Of a stretch of DNA of 16,912 nt, positions 6,572 to 14,087 are shown piece by piece. The position numbers and the translations under genes are program-made. Position 1 is the stretch's first letter; every line of letters begins with the position of its first letter. The notes under the pieces are model-generated. The model worked only from the letters and a program-made list of their open reading frames with translations. It ran no database searches and was not told where the DNA came from. Origin of the DNA: a bacterium (GTDB lineage Bacteria > Elusimicrobiota > Elusimicrobia > Elusimicrobiales > UBA9959); NCBI GenBank assembly GCA_021812825.1, contig JAKAMO010000060.1:1-16912 (forward strand). Direction: 5' to 3'.

Positions 6572-7849
6572 TCAAAGCTGTCCCGTCATCGTGGCCGCCA
6601 GGCCCTCCTTCACCAGCTCGCCCTGGCCGAACAGGTCCAGCTGGCCGTTGGGGTTCTTGTGCTCCAGCAGCTTAACTTTTATGGCCGCCTCGCTCTCTTT
6701 TTTTATGCCGCCGTATTTTCCGCCGGCCGTGACGAAATAGATCGCACGCTTCATTACCACTCCAAGCTTCTTCAGGTCGTCCAGCTCCAGCGCGCCGGCG
6801 CGGCGCGCGCGCAGTATGCGCCCGGCCGAGGTGACGCCTATGCCCGGCACCCGGAGCAGCTCCTCATAGTCCGCCGCGTTCACCTCCAGCGGGAACTTGT
6901 CCAGGTTGTTCAGCGCCCAGACCGTCTTGGGGTCGAAGGCGAGGTCCAGCTCGGGGTGGCGCTCGTCCAGCAGTTCGTCGGCCGTGAAGCCGTAGAAGCG
7001 CAGCAGCCAGTCTGCCTGGTAAAGGCGGTGCTCGCGCAGCAGCGGCGGATCGGCCAGGGCGGGCAGGCGGCTGTCCTTCATCACCGGCACGAAGGCCGAA
7101 TAATAGACGCGCTTGAGCCGCATCTTGTCGTAAAGGGCCTCGCTGAGCTTGATTATCTCGCGGTCGGTCTCGGGCGTGGCGCCTATGATGAGCTGCGTGC
7201 TCTGGCCGGCCGGAGCGTAGGCGGGGGAGCTCTTTATCGCGCGGCGCTCTTCCTTGTGCGCGGCTATCCTGCGGGCCAGGCGGTCCATGGGCCTGAGCAC
7301 GGTCTCCTTGGTCTTGCCGGGGGCGAGCAGCCGCAGGCTCTTGTCCGTGGGCAGCTCTATGTTGACGCTGACGCGGTCCGCCCAGAGACCGGCCTGGTCT
7401 ATCAGCGCCTGGTCCGCGCCGGGGATGACCTTCATGTGGACGTAGCCGTTGAAGCGGAACTCCTTCCTTAGCTTGCGCACCGCCTCCAGCATCAGCTCCA
7501 TGGTGCGGTCGGGCGAGCCGGTTATACCGGAGCTCAGAAAGAGGCCTTCGATGTAATTGCGTTTGTAGAACTCGAAGGTCAGTCCGGCTATCTCGTCCGG
7601 GGTGAGGCGGGCGCGGGGTACGTCGTTGGAGCGGCGGTTGACGCAGTAGGCGCAGTCGTAGACGCACTCGTTGGTCATCAGGACCTTGAGCAGCGAAACG
7701 CAGCGGCCGTCCGCAGTCCAGCTGTGGCAGACCCCGCTGATATGCGCGGCACCCGTGCCGCGGCCGCCGCGGTTAGAGCCGCTGGAGGCGCAGGAGGCGT
7801 CGTACTTGGCCGAATCGGCCAGTATTTCCAGCTTTCGCTGCAGGTCCAT
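6572..7849 (-). CDS. Putative DNA repair/modification radical SAM protein with HhH
   Basis: A 425-residue protein of the TIGR03916 type. It should bind a 4Fe-4S cluster and AdoMet to start radical chemistry, with a nucleic-acid substrate proposed for the family. Seen: N-terminal ILADSAKYDASCASSGSN (9-26); cluster motif CVYDCAYC (62-69, cysteines 62, 66 and 69); LFLSSGI (103-109), NGYVHMKVIPGA (134-145), SVNIELPT (161-168); a helix-hairpin-helix DNA-binding motif LLRVPGIGVTSAGRILRAR (331-349); and near the C-terminus QLDLF (403-407), which matches the sliding-clamp-binding consensus. The ATG at 7849 gives the usual MDLQRKLEILADSAKYD start; an in-frame ATG at 7861 is possible but adds nothing conserved. 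TATGCT ends 7 bases before ATG and there is no Shine-Dalgarno sequence. First gene of an operon with the DUF4130 gene. Confidence 0.92.
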   Translation of the reverse strand: MDLQRKLEILADSAKYDASCASSGSNRGGRGTGAAHISGVCHSWTADGRCVSLLKVLMTNECVYDCAYCVNRRSNDVPRARLTPDEIAGLTFEFYKRNYIEGLFLSSGITGSPDRTMELMLEAVRKLRKEFRFNGYVHMKVIPGADQALIDQAGLWADRVSVNIELPTDKSLRLLAPGKTKETVLRPMDRLARRIAAHKEERRAIKSSPAYAPAGQSTQLIIGATPETDREIIKLSEALYDKMRLKRVYYSAFVPVMKDSRLPALADPPLLREHRLYQADWLLRFYGFTADELLDERHPELDLAFDPKTVWALNNLDKFPLEVNAADYEELLRVPGIGVTSAGRILRARRAGALELDDLKKLGVVMKRAIYFVTAGGKYGGIKKESEAAIKVKLLEHKNPNGQLDLFGQGELVKEGLAATMTGQL

Positions 7850-7856
7850 GGCAAAT

Positions 7857-7862
7857 AGCATA
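7857..7862 (-). promoter_or_regulatory. -10 box of the radical SAM operon, likely leaderless
   Basis: On the minus strand TATGCT, preceded by TGc (extended -10), ends 7 bases before the ATG at 7849. No -35 match at normal spacing and no Shine-Dalgarno sequence. Confidence 0.45.
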
Positions 7863-7868
7863 GCACAC

Positions 7869-7987
7869 CAACCCGACAAGGGCATGTCGACTTGTCCCGG
7901 GCATTTTGGATAGTCAGGTTCAACCCGACTGCGCTATGCGCGTGCGGTATCAAGCGCTATACGCATTAGACGGCCAAGGGCATGTCG
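7869..7987. repeat. Mosaic of short direct repeats in a divergent intergenic region
   Basis: Three repeat pairs lie in about 120 bp: CAACCCGAC at 7869-7877 and 7921-7929; CAAGGGCATGTCG at 7877-7889 and 7975-7987; and GCGCTATGCGC at 7931-7941 with the near-copy GCGCTATACGC at 7954-7964. The first copies overlap into a CGACA/TGTCG inverted repeat (7874-7889). The remainder of this 209-bp gap holds the two divergent promoters. I see no open frame or RNA gene in it. Confidence 0.6.
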
Positions 7988-8027
7988 GGGTGTGAATATT
8001 GCGATAGGGGGCTGCCGGGCTAATTTC

Positions 8028-8033
8028 TATAAT
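8028..8033 (+). promoter_or_regulatory. -10 box of the EamA-type transporter gene
   Basis: TATAAT 25 bases before the ATG at 8059, in an AT-rich patch. No -35 match at 16-18 bases and no clear Shine-Dalgarno sequence; the leader would be about 19 bases. Confidence 0.45.
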
Positions 8034-8058
8034 ATATAAGGCCAGCGCCATATACAGC

Positions 8059-8934
8059 ATGGAAACAGCCTATATATACGCCCTCGCGGCAAACCTGAGC
8101 TTCGCCATCGGGGTGCAGTTCTTCACGCATTACGCGCGCCGCATCTCCAGCCTCTGGGTGAACTGCTTCAAGGCGGCGGTGGCGGCGTTCCTGTTCCTGG
8201 GCACGATATTGATAGAAGGCGGCTTCCACGCCATAGACCCGGGCATGGCCTCCCTGTTCCTGCTTTCCGGGATGATAGGGCTGGGCCTCGGGGACATCTA
8301 TATCCTGAAGGCCTTCTCCATGATGGGTCCCGGGCGTACTATGATGGTGTTCGGCTTCCAGCCGCTGCTGATAGGGGTGGTCAGCTATTTCGCGTTCGGG
8401 CAGGCGATAGACCCGGACAAGCTCTTCGCCATCTTTTTCTTCGTGGTCTGCCTGTACATCTTCTCGCTGGAGTCGTTCAAAAAGCACGGCCACTGGAACA
8501 TGAAGGCCACGCTGTTCGCGATGGGCGGCATGGCGCTGGACGGCTGCGGGGTGCTGCTGACCAGATACGCTTTCAACAACAGCCCCGGGATAGGCACCAC
8601 GGAAGGGAACTTCTACCGCGCGGCGGGGGCCCTGCTGCTGTTCGCGGCCATGTCGTCCGTGAAGCCGTTCCATTTCGTGGAGAAGCTGAAGGGGCTGGGC
8701 CGCGACGGCCTGCTCTGGATAACCCTGGGTTCGGTGGCCGGCACGTACCTTTCCCTGATGTTCTACCTTTCGGCTGTCCGCTACTCGGCCGCGCTGGCCG
8801 CCGTCACCGGCATAGCGATAACCGGCACGCTCTTCTCCTCCGCGTTCGAGTGCGTAGTGGAGCGGAAGCTGCCGTCCCGCTATCTCGTGGTGGCTTTCGC
8901 TTTCTTCCTGGGCGGCATGGCCTTCCTGCTGTGA
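8059..8934 (+). CDS. EamA/DMT-family membrane transporter
   Basis: A 291-residue inner-membrane protein of the drug/metabolite transporter superfamily, formed by two five-helix EamA repeats. About ten hydrophobic segments are visible: near 4-22, 34-52, 63-83, 94-113, 121-138, 150-170, 184-200, 216-236, 242-262 and 273-291. GLGLGDIYILKAFSMMGPGR (74-93) at the end of the first repeat and LSAVRYSAALAAVTGIAITG (237-256) in the second are typical of the family. Most members export small metabolites or amino acids; the substrate cannot be read from sequence. The ATG at 8059 places the first helix directly at the N-terminus. It lies on the same strand as, and 114 bases before, the B12-binding radical SAM gene, so it could share that unit, but the gap holds inverted repeats that may separate them. 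Confidence 0.88.
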   Translation: METAYIYALAANLSFAIGVQFFTHYARRISSLWVNCFKAAVAAFLFLGTILIEGGFHAIDPGMASLFLLSGMIGLGLGDIYILKAFSMMGPGRTMMVFGFQPLLIGVVSYFAFGQAIDPDKLFAIFFFVVCLYIFSLESFKKHGHWNMKATLFAMGGMALDGCGVLLTRYAFNNSPGIGTTEGNFYRAAGALLLFAAMSSVKPFHFVEKLKGLGRDGLLWITLGSVAGTYLSLMFYLSAVRYSAALAAVTGIAITGTLFSSAFECVVERKLPSRYLVVAFAFFLGGMAFLL

Positions 8935-8996
8935 TGCCAGGGCCGGCCGGCGTCCGGAGAGTCGGAGGAATTGGCTGTGATAACCGCTGGTATCTT

Positions 8997-9011
8997 TACT
9001 AGAATCTAGTA
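8997..9011. promoter_or_regulatory. 7-1-7 inverted repeat before the B12 radical SAM gene
   Basis: TACTAGA, A, TCTAGTA is a perfect 15-base inverted repeat with a one-base centre, AT-rich in a GC-rich leader and 37 bases before the ATG at 9049. It has the size and symmetry of a dimeric repressor site. Confidence 0.4.
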
Positions 9012-9022
9012 TCCGTCCGGCT

Positions 9023-9037
9023 GGCCCGCGGCGGGCC
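9023..9037. repeat. Second 7-1-7 inverted repeat, GC-rich
   Basis: GGCCCGC, G, GCGGGCC lies 11 bases after the first inverted repeat and 11 bases before the ATG. With a one-base centre it cannot close fully as an RNA hairpin, but it could fold partly and hide the start. No Shine-Dalgarno sequence is visible here. Confidence 0.35.
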
Positions 9038-9048
9038 GCATCGCGCGT

Positions 9049-10473
9049 ATGGCAAAGACCTGCAAAGTGAACCTCGTGCACGTCTCCGACCCGGAGATCT
9101 ACGGCAATCCCCTTTCGCTGGGCTATCTCAAGGCCTACGCGGATTCCATCTTCGGCAAGAAGGTCGATATCCGCATAGTCGAAAGTCCCAAGCGCTGGAC
9201 CGGCAGGCAGATAGAGAAGGTCTGCGCCGGCATACTGCAGGGCAAGCCGGACATAGTGGGCTTCTCCTGCTACCTGTGGAACGTGCTGGCCGTGATAGAG
9301 CTCTGCAAGGAGCTGAAGCGCAGGTCGCCGAAGACCCGCATAGTGCTGGGCGGCCCGGACGCCAGCACGAGGGGCGCCTCCATACTCGCCGACACCGGCG
9401 CGGACGCGCTGGTTATGGGCGAGGGGGAGCTCACGTTCGCCGAGCTGATCCTGAAGACCATCGTGAAGAAGCCCTGGGCCGGCACCGCCGGCACCATAAC
9501 GCCCTCCAAGGGCGGGGCGGTCGAAGGCCCGCAGCGCCCGCCGATAGCCAATCTCGACATCATCCCCTCTCCCTACCTGACAGGCATCTTCGACGGCAAG
9601 CCCTACAAGTTCCTGGTCCATGAGACCTCCCGCGGCTGCCCGTTCAACTGCAGCTTCTGCGTCTGGACCAGCAAGGGCAAGATCAGGCGCTTCTCGATGG
9701 AGCGCTCCGCGCGGGAGATAGACTGGATCATCCGGAACAGCGGCAAAGGCGGGAGCCGTCTCGCCGGGGATTCCACGATGCACGTCTTCCTGGCCGACCA
9801 GGACCTCACGATGGACGAGGCCAGGGCCGAGGAGATGCTCGGCCTTATCCGCAGGGGCGCCAACGGCAGGAACCTGGTCTGGATCATCGAGTGCGACCTG
9901 AAGTTCTGGACGCCGCGCATAGCCAAGGCCGGCAATTTCACCGGCGTCTCCTTCTGCTTCGGCATACAGTCCACCGACGGGAAGATCGTGCAGGCCACCG
10001 GCCGCACGCCGCTTACGCTTGAGCAGATGAAGCAGAAGCTTTACGTCGTCAAGGAACAGTCCCCCAAGGCCCATTTCCTGCTGCAGCTGATGCTCGGCCT
10101 GCCGGGCGACAGCCTCAAGGGCTTCATCGAGAGCATGCGGTGGTGCCTGGACGTCTGCGCCGATCTGCAGACCACCCCCGTGGTCACCGGCTCCCCGGAG
10201 CACCTGCGCCGCTTCTCGCCCGATTTCCAGCGCTACTTCACGTCCGGGGTGCAGATCTTCCCGGTTTCCGTCTTCCCCGGCACCCAGCTGGAAAAAGAGG
10301 CGGAGAAGCTGGGCGTGGAATGGGACAGGAAGCCGCCGTACTACGTGAAGGCCACCAGGGAATTCCCGGCGAAGGACATGGAGAACTGCCTGGCCCTCAT
10401 CAAGGCGCTGGAGGACTTCACCGCCCGGCTCTACAGCCGGCCCGTGGTCCAGATGACGCTGGACAACGGCTGA
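9049..10473 (+). CDS. B12-binding-domain radical SAM enzyme
   Basis: A 474-residue class B type radical SAM protein. An N-terminal Rossmann-like cobalamin-binding domain spans about 6-145, with PLSLGYLKAYAD (21-32), PDIVGFSCYLWN (67-78), RIVLGGPDAS (97-106) and GADALVMGEGELTFAELI (117-134). It lacks the DxHxxG ligand, as is usual in this class. A radical SAM domain spans about 186-390, with the cluster motif CPFNCSFC (C197, C201, C204), FLADQDLTMD (247-256), SFCFGIQSTD (301-310) and LMLGLPGDS (347-355). The C-terminal 80 residues are not recognised. Known members methylate unactivated carbons or rearrange lipids, cofactors or peptides; the substrate here is unknown. The ATG at 9049 starts just before the first beta strand. 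Transcribed with the transglutaminase-like gene 29 bases downstream. Confidence 0.9.
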   Translation: MAKTCKVNLVHVSDPEIYGNPLSLGYLKAYADSIFGKKVDIRIVESPKRWTGRQIEKVCAGILQGKPDIVGFSCYLWNVLAVIELCKELKRRSPKTRIVLGGPDASTRGASILADTGADALVMGEGELTFAELILKTIVKKPWAGTAGTITPSKGGAVEGPQRPPIANLDIIPSPYLTGIFDGKPYKFLVHETSRGCPFNCSFCVWTSKGKIRRFSMERSAREIDWIIRNSGKGGSRLAGDSTMHVFLADQDLTMDEARAEEMLGLIRRGANGRNLVWIIECDLKFWTPRIAKAGNFTGVSFCFGIQSTDGKIVQATGRTPLTLEQMKQKLYVVKEQSPKAHFLLQLMLGLPGDSLKGFIESMRWCLDVCADLQTTPVVTGSPEHLRRFSPDFQRYFTSGVQIFPVSVFPGTQLEKEAEKLGVEWDRKPPYYVKATREFPAKDMENCLALIKALEDFTARLYSRPVVQMTLDNG

Positions 10474-10502
10474 AACAGCGACGCTCCCCTTCCACTGAGC
10501 GC

Positions 10503-11831
10503 ATGGACCATCTCATCGCAGGTCTGCCGGAAAATATCAGGAACGCCGAGGCGCGCGGCGAGCTGAGGCTCGCGGGCGGCCTGATAGACCGCGCGCTCCG
10601 CGGCTCCCTCCCGTCCGCCGCCGCGGCGCGGCTCAGGTTCGAGAAGGAGAGGCTGGAGCGCCTGCGCGCCGCGTGCCCGCACGACAGGAAGGCCGCGCTC
10701 CGGATACTGCGCGGCCGCCTGAGAGGATTCCGGAACAGCGAACTGGACGACTGGATAAGGGCCGGCTTCGTCTCGCCCAGGACCATCGAGGGCCGGGAGC
10801 GGTTCACGGATTCTTTCGCCTCCAACGTCGTCTTCTGTAAGCCAGCGTTAAGGCGCCGGCTGAAGGCGCCCGACAAGGCCGCGGAGGCCGGCCTGGAGAA
10901 GATGCTCGCGCGCGCGGAAGAGCTGGCGCGCGGGGCGAAGCCGGCCAGGTACAGGGTCAGGGCCAGGATAACCCTTACGCTGAAGAAGAAGCCGGGCGGC
11001 TCGGTGCGCTGCTGGCTGCCTTTTCCGCGCGTCGGCGACCAGGTCTCCTCGGCCAGGCTGGTGGCCGCCTCCCACGATGGATACAGGCTGGCGGCCCCCG
11101 GCGCCCCGCAGCGCACCATATTCTTCGAGGACCGCTCCCGGAAGTTCTACGCGGAGTTCGAATACGTTATCTCGGAGTGGGTGACGCGGCCGGGAAAAGG
11201 GGGGCGCGTGCCGCCCGGCGCCGCGAAGTACCTGCGGGAGGAGCCGCCGCATATAGTTCTTTCCCCGTACGTCCGCGGCCTAGCGGCGGAGATAACCGGG
11301 AAAGAGCGCGACCCGTACCTGAAGGCCCGCAGGATATACGACTGGCTCACCAGGAATTTCACCTACAACTTCACGCCGCCTTACTGCCTGTTCGAGAACA
11401 TCTCCGGAGAGGCCCTGGCCTCCCTCCGCGGCGACTGCGGTTTCCAGGCGCTGGCCTTCATAGCGCTGTGCCGGGCGGCCGGCGTGCCGGCTAAGTGGCA
11501 GTCCGGCTGGATCGCGCGCCCGGACAGGGGGTCGCCGCACGACTGGGCGCTGTTCTACGCCGGCGGCTGGCGCCCGGCGGACCTGTCCTTCGGCAACAAG
11601 ATGGCGGCCGCCGGCCGGGAGCGGCTGCGGCGCTTCTATTTCGGCTGTCTCGACGCGGGCAGGATGGTGGCGAACGCCGGGTTCGGCTCGCCGTTCCGGC
11701 CCCCCAAGAAGTTCTGGCGCAGCGACCCGGCCGACAACCAGCTCGGGGAGGCGGAAACGCGCTCCCGCAACCTGTACTACGGCGAATTCGCCACGAAGAT
11801 AAAGGTAATTTCCTTCGAGAGGATGTCATGA
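10503..11831 (+). CDS. Cytoplasmic transglutaminase-like protein
   Basis: A 442-residue protein with a transglutaminase-like cysteine protease fold in its C-terminal half. The presumed catalytic triad is C312 in LRGDCGFQALAF, H346 in SPHDWALF and D360 in WRPADLSFG, with normal spacing; KARRIYDWLTRNFTYNF (275-291) is the typical leading helix. Residues 1-145 are helical and Arg-rich and resemble nothing I know; 150-225 look like a beta domain preceding the core. There is no signal peptide, unlike many bacterial members. The ATG at 10503 is chosen because upstream sequence in this frame overlaps the radical SAM gene. The stop overlaps the next start as ATGA. It may hydrolyse or cross-link peptides, or act on the radical SAM product; no substrate is evident. 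Confidence 0.82.
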   Translation: MDHLIAGLPENIRNAEARGELRLAGGLIDRALRGSLPSAAAARLRFEKERLERLRAACPHDRKAALRILRGRLRGFRNSELDDWIRAGFVSPRTIEGRERFTDSFASNVVFCKPALRRRLKAPDKAAEAGLEKMLARAEELARGAKPARYRVRARITLTLKKKPGGSVRCWLPFPRVGDQVSSARLVAASHDGYRLAAPGAPQRTIFFEDRSRKFYAEFEYVISEWVTRPGKGGRVPPGAAKYLREEPPHIVLSPYVRGLAAEITGKERDPYLKARRIYDWLTRNFTYNFTPPYCLFENISGEALASLRGDCGFQALAFIALCRAAGVPAKWQSGWIARPDRGSPHDWALFYAGGWRPADLSFGNKMAAAGRERLRRFYFGCLDAGRMVANAGFGSPFRPPKKFWRSDPADNQLGEAETRSRNLYYGEFATKIKVISFERMS

Positions 11832-12826
11832 GATACATAACCCTGTTCCTGCTGTTCTCCCCTTCGCTTCTGCTGGCCGGGCAGGACTCCGAGTTCAGGC
11901 CGGAGTCGCTGCTGCCTGACCATATCCCGGTGGCCAGGCCGGCCCTGGAGGAGCTGAGCTCGGCGCTGCGGGCCAGGAAAGAGCACCTCGGCCTTAACGG
12001 CCTGCCGGGCCCGGGAGGGAAGGTTTCCAGGGCGCTGCTGCTGCTGCCGGCGGACAGGTCCGGCGCCGGCGTGCTCAGCTTCGAGATAGAGGGCGGGGAG
12101 AAGGCCGGCGTCTGGCAGTGCGAGGCGCTCGGGCGGGGGGCCACGTCGCTCCAGCCGAAGGACCGCTGGCGCGCCGGCCTGATAGACGGCGCCACGATCT
12201 ATTACGCCCCTAAGGACATGGCCGACGGGGCCACCATTCCCGGGGTCTACGACCTTCGCAACATATCACCGGCCGACTACGAAATCGCCGTGCTGGGCAA
12301 GCCCGATCCGCGCGTGCTGGCGCTGACCGCCTCCCCCGCGAAAAGGGGGAAGGGCAAGGTGTATTTCTCGGCCGTGCTGAGCGACTGGTACCCGGCCGGT
12401 TCCTCGGCGGAGCCGGTGGACCTTATCTGGGCGAAGGATTCCCAGAAGGGCTCTCAGGGGGGTAAGGTCCCGGTGTTCGAGTTGCCGCCCGGCCGCTCGT
12501 CCCCGGAGGCCGCCAGCCTCAGGGCGCGCCAGCTCGCCGCCGACCCCGGCTATTACAGCGGGCCCTACGGCCGCTACGGCTTCGCCGTGCATACCGACCG
12601 CTGGGAGGACCCGGCCAGGCTCTCGGACCCCTCTTACTCCGGCCGCCCGGAAAAGAGCGATTTCCGCTGGCGCGACACCAGCGGCTGCGTGAAGCTGCGG
12701 CCCGCCTGCCTGGAGCTGCTCAACGCCTTCATCTCCGACCAGCGCGCCAGGAAGCGCCGGCCGCAGCTGGAAGTATACGAGACGCCGCTGCTGGACGGCA
12801 TACCCCGGGAAGCGCCGGCCCGCTGA
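11828..12826 (+). CDS. Exported protein with L,D-transpeptidase-like C-terminal motif
   Basis: A 332-residue protein with a signal peptide (1-18, likely cut LAG|QD). Its C-terminal region has the order of a YkuD-type active site: YGFAVHTDR with H255, then DTSGCVKL with S285, G286 and C287, then a leucine-rich helix (CLELLNAFI). The family consensus is H...SxGC[IV]R; here K289 replaces the usual Arg and the His-to-Cys distance (32) is longer than usual. Residues 20-240 are not recognised; they include VYDLRNISPADYEIAVLG (140-157) and VYFSAVLSDWYP (178-189). If active it would cut or form L,D bonds in peptidoglycan, but a non-enzymatic or different cysteine-acyl role is possible. It is translationally coupled by ATGA to the cytoplasmic transglutaminase-like gene, and ends at a strong terminator. 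Confidence 0.68.
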   Translation: MRYITLFLLFSPSLLLAGQDSEFRPESLLPDHIPVARPALEELSSALRARKEHLGLNGLPGPGGKVSRALLLLPADRSGAGVLSFEIEGGEKAGVWQCEALGRGATSLQPKDRWRAGLIDGATIYYAPKDMADGATIPGVYDLRNISPADYEIAVLGKPDPRVLALTASPAKRGKGKVYFSAVLSDWYPAGSSAEPVDLIWAKDSQKGSQGGKVPVFELPPGRSSPEAASLRARQLAADPGYYSGPYGRYGFAVHTDRWEDPARLSDPSYSGRPEKSDFRWRDTSGCVKLRPACLELLNAFISDQRARKRRPQLEVYETPLLDGIPREAPAR

Positions 12827-12830
12827 GCGC

Positions 12831-12861
12831 AAAAAAAAGCCCCCGTTTCCGGGGGCTTTTT
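12831..12861. terminator. Bidirectional terminator after the L,D-transpeptidase-like gene
   Basis: An eight-base A tract (12831-12838), a stem of GCCCCCG (12839-12845) and CGGGGGC (12850-12856) with a 4-base loop, then TTTTT. It ends the plus-strand cassette and, read on the minus strand, the S1-domain gene that stops at 12879. Confidence 0.92.
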
Positions 12862-12878
12862 AATGGCCGGGGTGACGG

Positions 12879-14051
12879 TTATTTCCCGTCGTCGCCGCTG
12901 TCCAGGTGGCGCTTGAGCTGCTCGCCCAGAGAGCCGAGCGGCGCGGCACCCTCGGGCTCCTGGTACCTGCGCATCGTCTCCTGCTTCTCCTGCTGCTCGC
13001 GGGACACGTCGGCCGGCACCAGCGAGATGCGCTGGTTCTTCACGTCGACGGCCTCCACGCAGACCTCTATCTGCTGGCCGACCTGCAGCACGTCCTCCGG
13101 GTGGTTGACCCGCTTGTCGCCGCCGAGGCGGGAAACGTGTATCAGGCCGTCCACGCCCTCGCCGAGGGTCACGAACGCGCCGAACGGGGCCAGGCGGGAC
13201 ACCCTGCCGGTATGGAAGGAGCCGGCGGGCCAGTTCTGCGCCGCGCTGTCCCACGGGTTCGGGAGGGCGTCCTTGAGGCTCAGAGAGATCCTGCGGTTCT
13301 CCCAGTCCAGGTTCTTTATGATGACCTCCACGGGCTGGCCGGCGGAGAGCACGTCGCTCACCTTGCCGGTGCGGCCCCAGGCCATCTCGGAGACCGGGAG
13401 GAGTCCCTCCACGCCGCCGATGTCCACGAAGGCGCCGAACTTCTGTATCGAGGTCACGATGCCGCGGACGCGGTCGCCCTCGCGCAGCGTCTCTTTAAGG
13501 ACGGCTACTTTGGCCTGGCGCTCGGCCTCGACTATCTCGCGGCGGGACAGCACGATGTTGCGCCTGTCCAGCTCGATTATATGGAAAGCCAGCTCCACGC
13601 CGACGTAGGCCTCGCGGCTCTCGTCGCGGCGCATGCCCATCTGCGAGAAGGGGCAGAAGGCGCGCAGGCCGCCGGGCAGCGTGATCTCGAAGCCGCCCTT
13701 GATCTCCCTGGCCACCTTGCCGGCCAGCGGCAGGTGTTCCTTGAAAGCGTCGGCCAGCTGCGAGCGGGCGGCGGGGCCGGTGCCGATGCGGGTGGTGAAG
13801 CGCATCTCGCCTTCCTCGGAGCGGTTGAACCAGGCGCGGACTATGTCGCCCTCGCGGGCTATCATGTTGCCGTCGGCGTCCTTCAGCTCGTCCGCCGGTA
13901 TGTAACCCTCTCCCTTGCCCCCGACCTCTATCAGGACCCATTCCGGGGTTATCTTGACTATCGGCGCCTCGACCTTCTGGCCGGGCTCCATGCGGGACGG
14001 TTCTTTATAGGACTTCTCGAATAATTCAGCGAAATTTTCTTCGTTTTCCAT
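12879..14051 (-). CDS. Four-S1-domain RNA-binding protein (ribosomal protein S1-like)
   Basis: A 390-residue cytoplasmic protein with four tandem S1 (OB-fold) RNA-binding domains at about 22-78, 107-172, 190-260 and 277-349. Domains 3 and 4 are the most canonical: GDRVRGIVTSIQKFGAFVDI (192-211) with GVEGLLPVSEM, and HTGRVSRLAPFGAFVTLGEG (280-299) with GVDGLIHVSRL; both end in RRISLSLK/QRISLVP. Domain 1 has GGKGEGYIPADEL as in the N-terminal repeats of S1. The tail is Gln/Glu-rich and then polar. Four domains and this length resemble the short S1 homologues of Firmicutes rather than the six-domain E. coli RpsA. Role: likely mRNA binding at the ribosome or RNA turnover. The ATG at 14051 is 7 bases after AGGAG; an in-frame ATG 27 bases upstream precedes that site. 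If many messages are leaderless, the load on an S1-type factor may differ, but that is inference. Confidence 0.88.
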   Translation of the reverse strand: MENEENFAELFEKSYKEPSRMEPGQKVEAPIVKITPEWVLIEVGGKGEGYIPADELKDADGNMIAREGDIVRAWFNRSEEGEMRFTTRIGTGPAARSQLADAFKEHLPLAGKVAREIKGGFEITLPGGLRAFCPFSQMGMRRDESREAYVGVELAFHIIELDRRNIVLSRREIVEAERQAKVAVLKETLREGDRVRGIVTSIQKFGAFVDIGGVEGLLPVSEMAWGRTGKVSDVLSAGQPVEVIIKNLDWENRRISLSLKDALPNPWDSAAQNWPAGSFHTGRVSRLAPFGAFVTLGEGVDGLIHVSRLGGDKRVNHPEDVLQVGQQIEVCVEAVDVKNQRISLVPADVSREQQEKQETMRRYQEPEGAAPLGSLGEQLKRHLDSGDDGK

Positions 14052-14087
14052 GGGGATCTCCTGAGGTGGGGTAAGCACGTGTAATAC

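Noticed and set aside
7869..7987. Repeat cluster as a CRISPR array or tRNA
   Set aside because: Repeats are 9-13 bases, differ in sequence and spacing, and there is no cloverleaf or cas gene.
8020..10203. 727-codon minus-strand open frame
   Set aside because: Lies opposite both the EamA-type transporter and the B12 radical SAM genes, has no recognisable motif and is low in complexity; a shadow of GC-rich codon bias.
10140..10502. Upstream extension of the transglutaminase-like gene
   Set aside because: Overlaps the radical SAM coding sequence out of frame; the first sensible start is the ATG at 10503.
12906..14024. Plus-strand open frames opposite the S1-domain gene, with similar ones at 3400-4440 and 14316-16091
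   Set aside because: No family signature, biased composition, and they run against clear genes across terminators.
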